Assembly: GCA_900768915.1 (NCBI GenBank)
Contig: CAAGEQ010000007.1
Span: 1-42,808, forward strand
Direction: 5' to 3'
Length of the DNA stretch: 42,808 bases
DNA from: Candidatus Gastranaerophilales bacterium
Lineage (GTDB): Bacteria; Cyanobacteriota; Vampirovibrionia; Gastranaerophilales; Gastranaerophilaceae
Below, in pieces: positions 41,829 to 42,808 of the stretch. The notes below the pieces were generated by a model. That model was not told where the DNA came from, did no database searches, and saw only the letters and a list, made by a program, of their open reading frames with translations. Position 1 is the first letter of the stretch. Each line of letters begins with the position of its first letter. The position numbers and the translations under genes were made by a program.

Positions 41829-42319
41829 TGATTAGTGAGAAAATCAATAATGCACTTAACCAACAAATTAACAAGGAATTTTATTCAAGCTATTTATATC
41901 TATCAATATCTGCATATTTACGTGAAAGTGGTTTGTTGGGGTTTGCACGCTGGACAAAAATGCAAGCCAAAGAAGAATTATTACACGGAGAAAAAATATT
42001 CGACTTTTTGATAGATAGAAAAGGAACTGTCCATCTTGACAAGATTGAAAAACCTGAACTAAATTTTGAAACACCATTAGAATTATTTGAGTTTATATAT
42101 GAGCATGAACAATCAATAACACAAGCAATCATGTGTGTAGCACAACAAGCAGAAGAAGAGTGCGATAGAACGACTTTAATGTTTATTGATTGGTATATAA
42201 ACGAACAAGTTGAAGAAGAATATAATGTACTCAAAATAATCAAAAAATTAAAACAATTTGGCACAGATGGCAGTTCATTATACTTGATAGATAAAGAAGC
42301 CGGAGAACGTAAAGAATAA
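41828..42319 (+). CDS. ftnA: Ferritin, FtnA type
   Basis: A 24-mer iron-storage ferritin subunit of 163 residues. All ferroxidase-site ligands seen in E. coli FtnA are at the same positions: Glu17, Glu50, His53, Glu94, Gln127 and Glu130. There is no haem-binding methionine as in bacterioferritin. Start overlaps the superoxide reductase stop. A strong terminator follows. The gene pair is a compact oxygen-defence operon. Confidence 0.96.
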   Translation: MISEKINNALNQQINKEFYSSYLYLSISAYLRESGLLGFARWTKMQAKEELLHGEKIFDFLIDRKGTVHLDKIEKPELNFETPLELFEFIYEHEQSITQAIMCVAQQAEEECDRTTLMFIDWYINEQVEEEYNVLKIIKKLKQFGTDGSSLYLIDKEAGERKE

Positions 42320-42326
42320 GACTTAT

Positions 42327-42367
42327 AAAAGCCTATTATTGAAAATTCAATAATAGGCTTTTTAAAA
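42327..42367 (+). terminator. Terminator of the superoxide reductase-ferritin operon
   Basis: AAAGCCTATTATTGAA and a matching TTCAATAATAGGCTTT form a long perfect stem around a short AT loop, followed by T-run. Confidence 0.92.
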
Positions 42368-42399
42368 CTTCAATATAAATGTATATTATATTGAATATA

Positions 42400-42587
42400 T
42401 TTATTATAATATTTTGTCATCTTGAGCAATATATTATACAAATTATACGTAATTGTTCAAGTCATAGCGAAAAATCTATAAAATAGATTTAATTTGTTAA
42501 ATTATTACTTTCATTTTCTTCTTGAATTATTTGGCTAGTCGCAAAAGCGTGGTTTTGCTCAATTCCGAATAATCCAAGACAGCGAAA
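42400..42587. other. Non-coding stretch between ferritin terminator and repeats
   Basis: AT-rich, no supportable gene. It includes GTCATCTTGAGC (from 42416) and TTCAAGTCATAGCG, which have the look of further dispersed-repeat fragments. Confidence 0.35.
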
Positions 42588-42691
42588 CGACGAAGTAATC
42601 CAGTATAGAGTCATTCCGAACTTGTTTCGGAATCTCTTTATAAATAGATGCTGAAATAAATTCAGCATGACTTTTCTGGACTGCTTCGTCG
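42588..42691. repeat. Nested palindromic dispersed-type repeat
   Basis: Outer arms CGACGAAGTAATCCAG (42588-42603) and CTGGACTGCTTCGTCG (42676-42691) pair at 14 of 16 positions. Inside them GTCAT pairs with ATGAC. Between these lie two side-by-side hairpins: ATTCCGAA/TTCGGAAT (42613-42633) and ATGCTGAA/TTCAGCAT (42648-42668). The whole can fold as a cruciform. A short frame across it reads as SHAEFISAS...KQVRND, the familiar false translation of such repeats. Confidence 0.75.
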
Positions 42692-42701
42692 TTCATTTCA
42701 T

Positions 42702-42808
42702 TCACTTCTCGCAGTGACGATAAGTAAAATATAACAAATATTACATAACTAAAAATCGGCAATAGCGGAGTGAACCGAGAATGTTAATGAAACATAATGT
42801 CGAACTGT
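42702..42808 (-). repeat. Right copy of 107-base terminal inverted repeat
   Basis: Reverse complement of 154-260 with one mismatch (42745). It runs to the very last base, so the true repeat may be longer. It begins 10 bases after the nested palindrome. Confidence 0.85.

Noticed and set aside
42559..42762. 67-residue minus-strand frame reading SHAEFISAS...KQVRND
   Set aside because: It is the translation of the nested palindromic repeat, a well-known false gene type.
1..42808. tRNA, rRNA, tmRNA, RNase P RNA or CRISPR array
   Set aside because: No cloverleaf, conserved rRNA segment or regular direct-repeat/spacer pattern was recognised on either strand by eye.
154..42808. Window as a composite transposon or prophage bounded by inverted repeats
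   Set aside because: There is no transposase, integrase or phage structural gene, and most genes inside are core housekeeping genes.

Overview
The window is AT-rich with short intergenic gaps, and its last 107 bases repeat, inverted, near its left end. It looks like a whole contig from an uncultured bacterium. The gene content points to the non-photosynthetic sister group of Cyanobacteria (Vampirovibrionia/Melainabacteria, probably gut Gastranaerophilales). The main evidence is a Ycf23/DUF561 protein (a cyanobacterial and plastid family), an anaerobe-type superoxide reductase with ferritin, an envelope-assembly (Lpt-type) operon, and several lineage-type proteins of unknown function. This placement is an inference from gene content. 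I saw no rRNA, tRNA, CRISPR array, insertion sequence or phage module. The standard bacterial code fits, since TGA ends several genes.

Layout. 1-368: terminal repeats and a terminator. 369-3818: small lineage-specific genes, anmK, and a tiny transcription unit encoding a 25-residue basic peptide. 4087-5424: two exported proteins. 5596-9860: glyS and fusA, each with a strong terminator. 10018-11763: two paralogous genes of unknown function. 12259-17287: a phosphoesterase, a minus-strand operon (nanoRNase/DHH protein, YihY, FMN reductase), a DUF721 protein and dGTPase. 17511-22892: a possible signalling and regulatory block with an axial-looking coiled-coil protein behind an exact sigma-28 promoter, a FliA/WhiG-type sigma factor, an unknown protein, and a GAF-GGDEF-HD-GYP protein. 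23019-31658: one long plus-strand operon (lptC-like, lptA-like, TPR protein, dprA, topA, membrane glycosyltransferase, aminotransferase). 31659-34120: der and glf. 34382-38991: an EF-hand-like repeat protein, TPR proteins and a permease. 38996-42319: a periplasmic serine protease, ycf23, a YkgJ-type cysteine cluster protein, superoxide reductase and ferritin. 42320-42808: terminator and nested palindromic repeats.

Two regulatory themes run across genes. First, a roughly 77-base element occurs three times, upstream of three genes of lineage-specific type, with constant internal spacing and a dyad on its distal side. Second, at least seven genes have a -10 box ending only 6-7 bases before the start codon, usually of the extended TGn type. 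This predicts leaderless mRNAs. The adjacent sigma-28-type factor and its perfect-consensus promoter suggest a small dedicated regulon.
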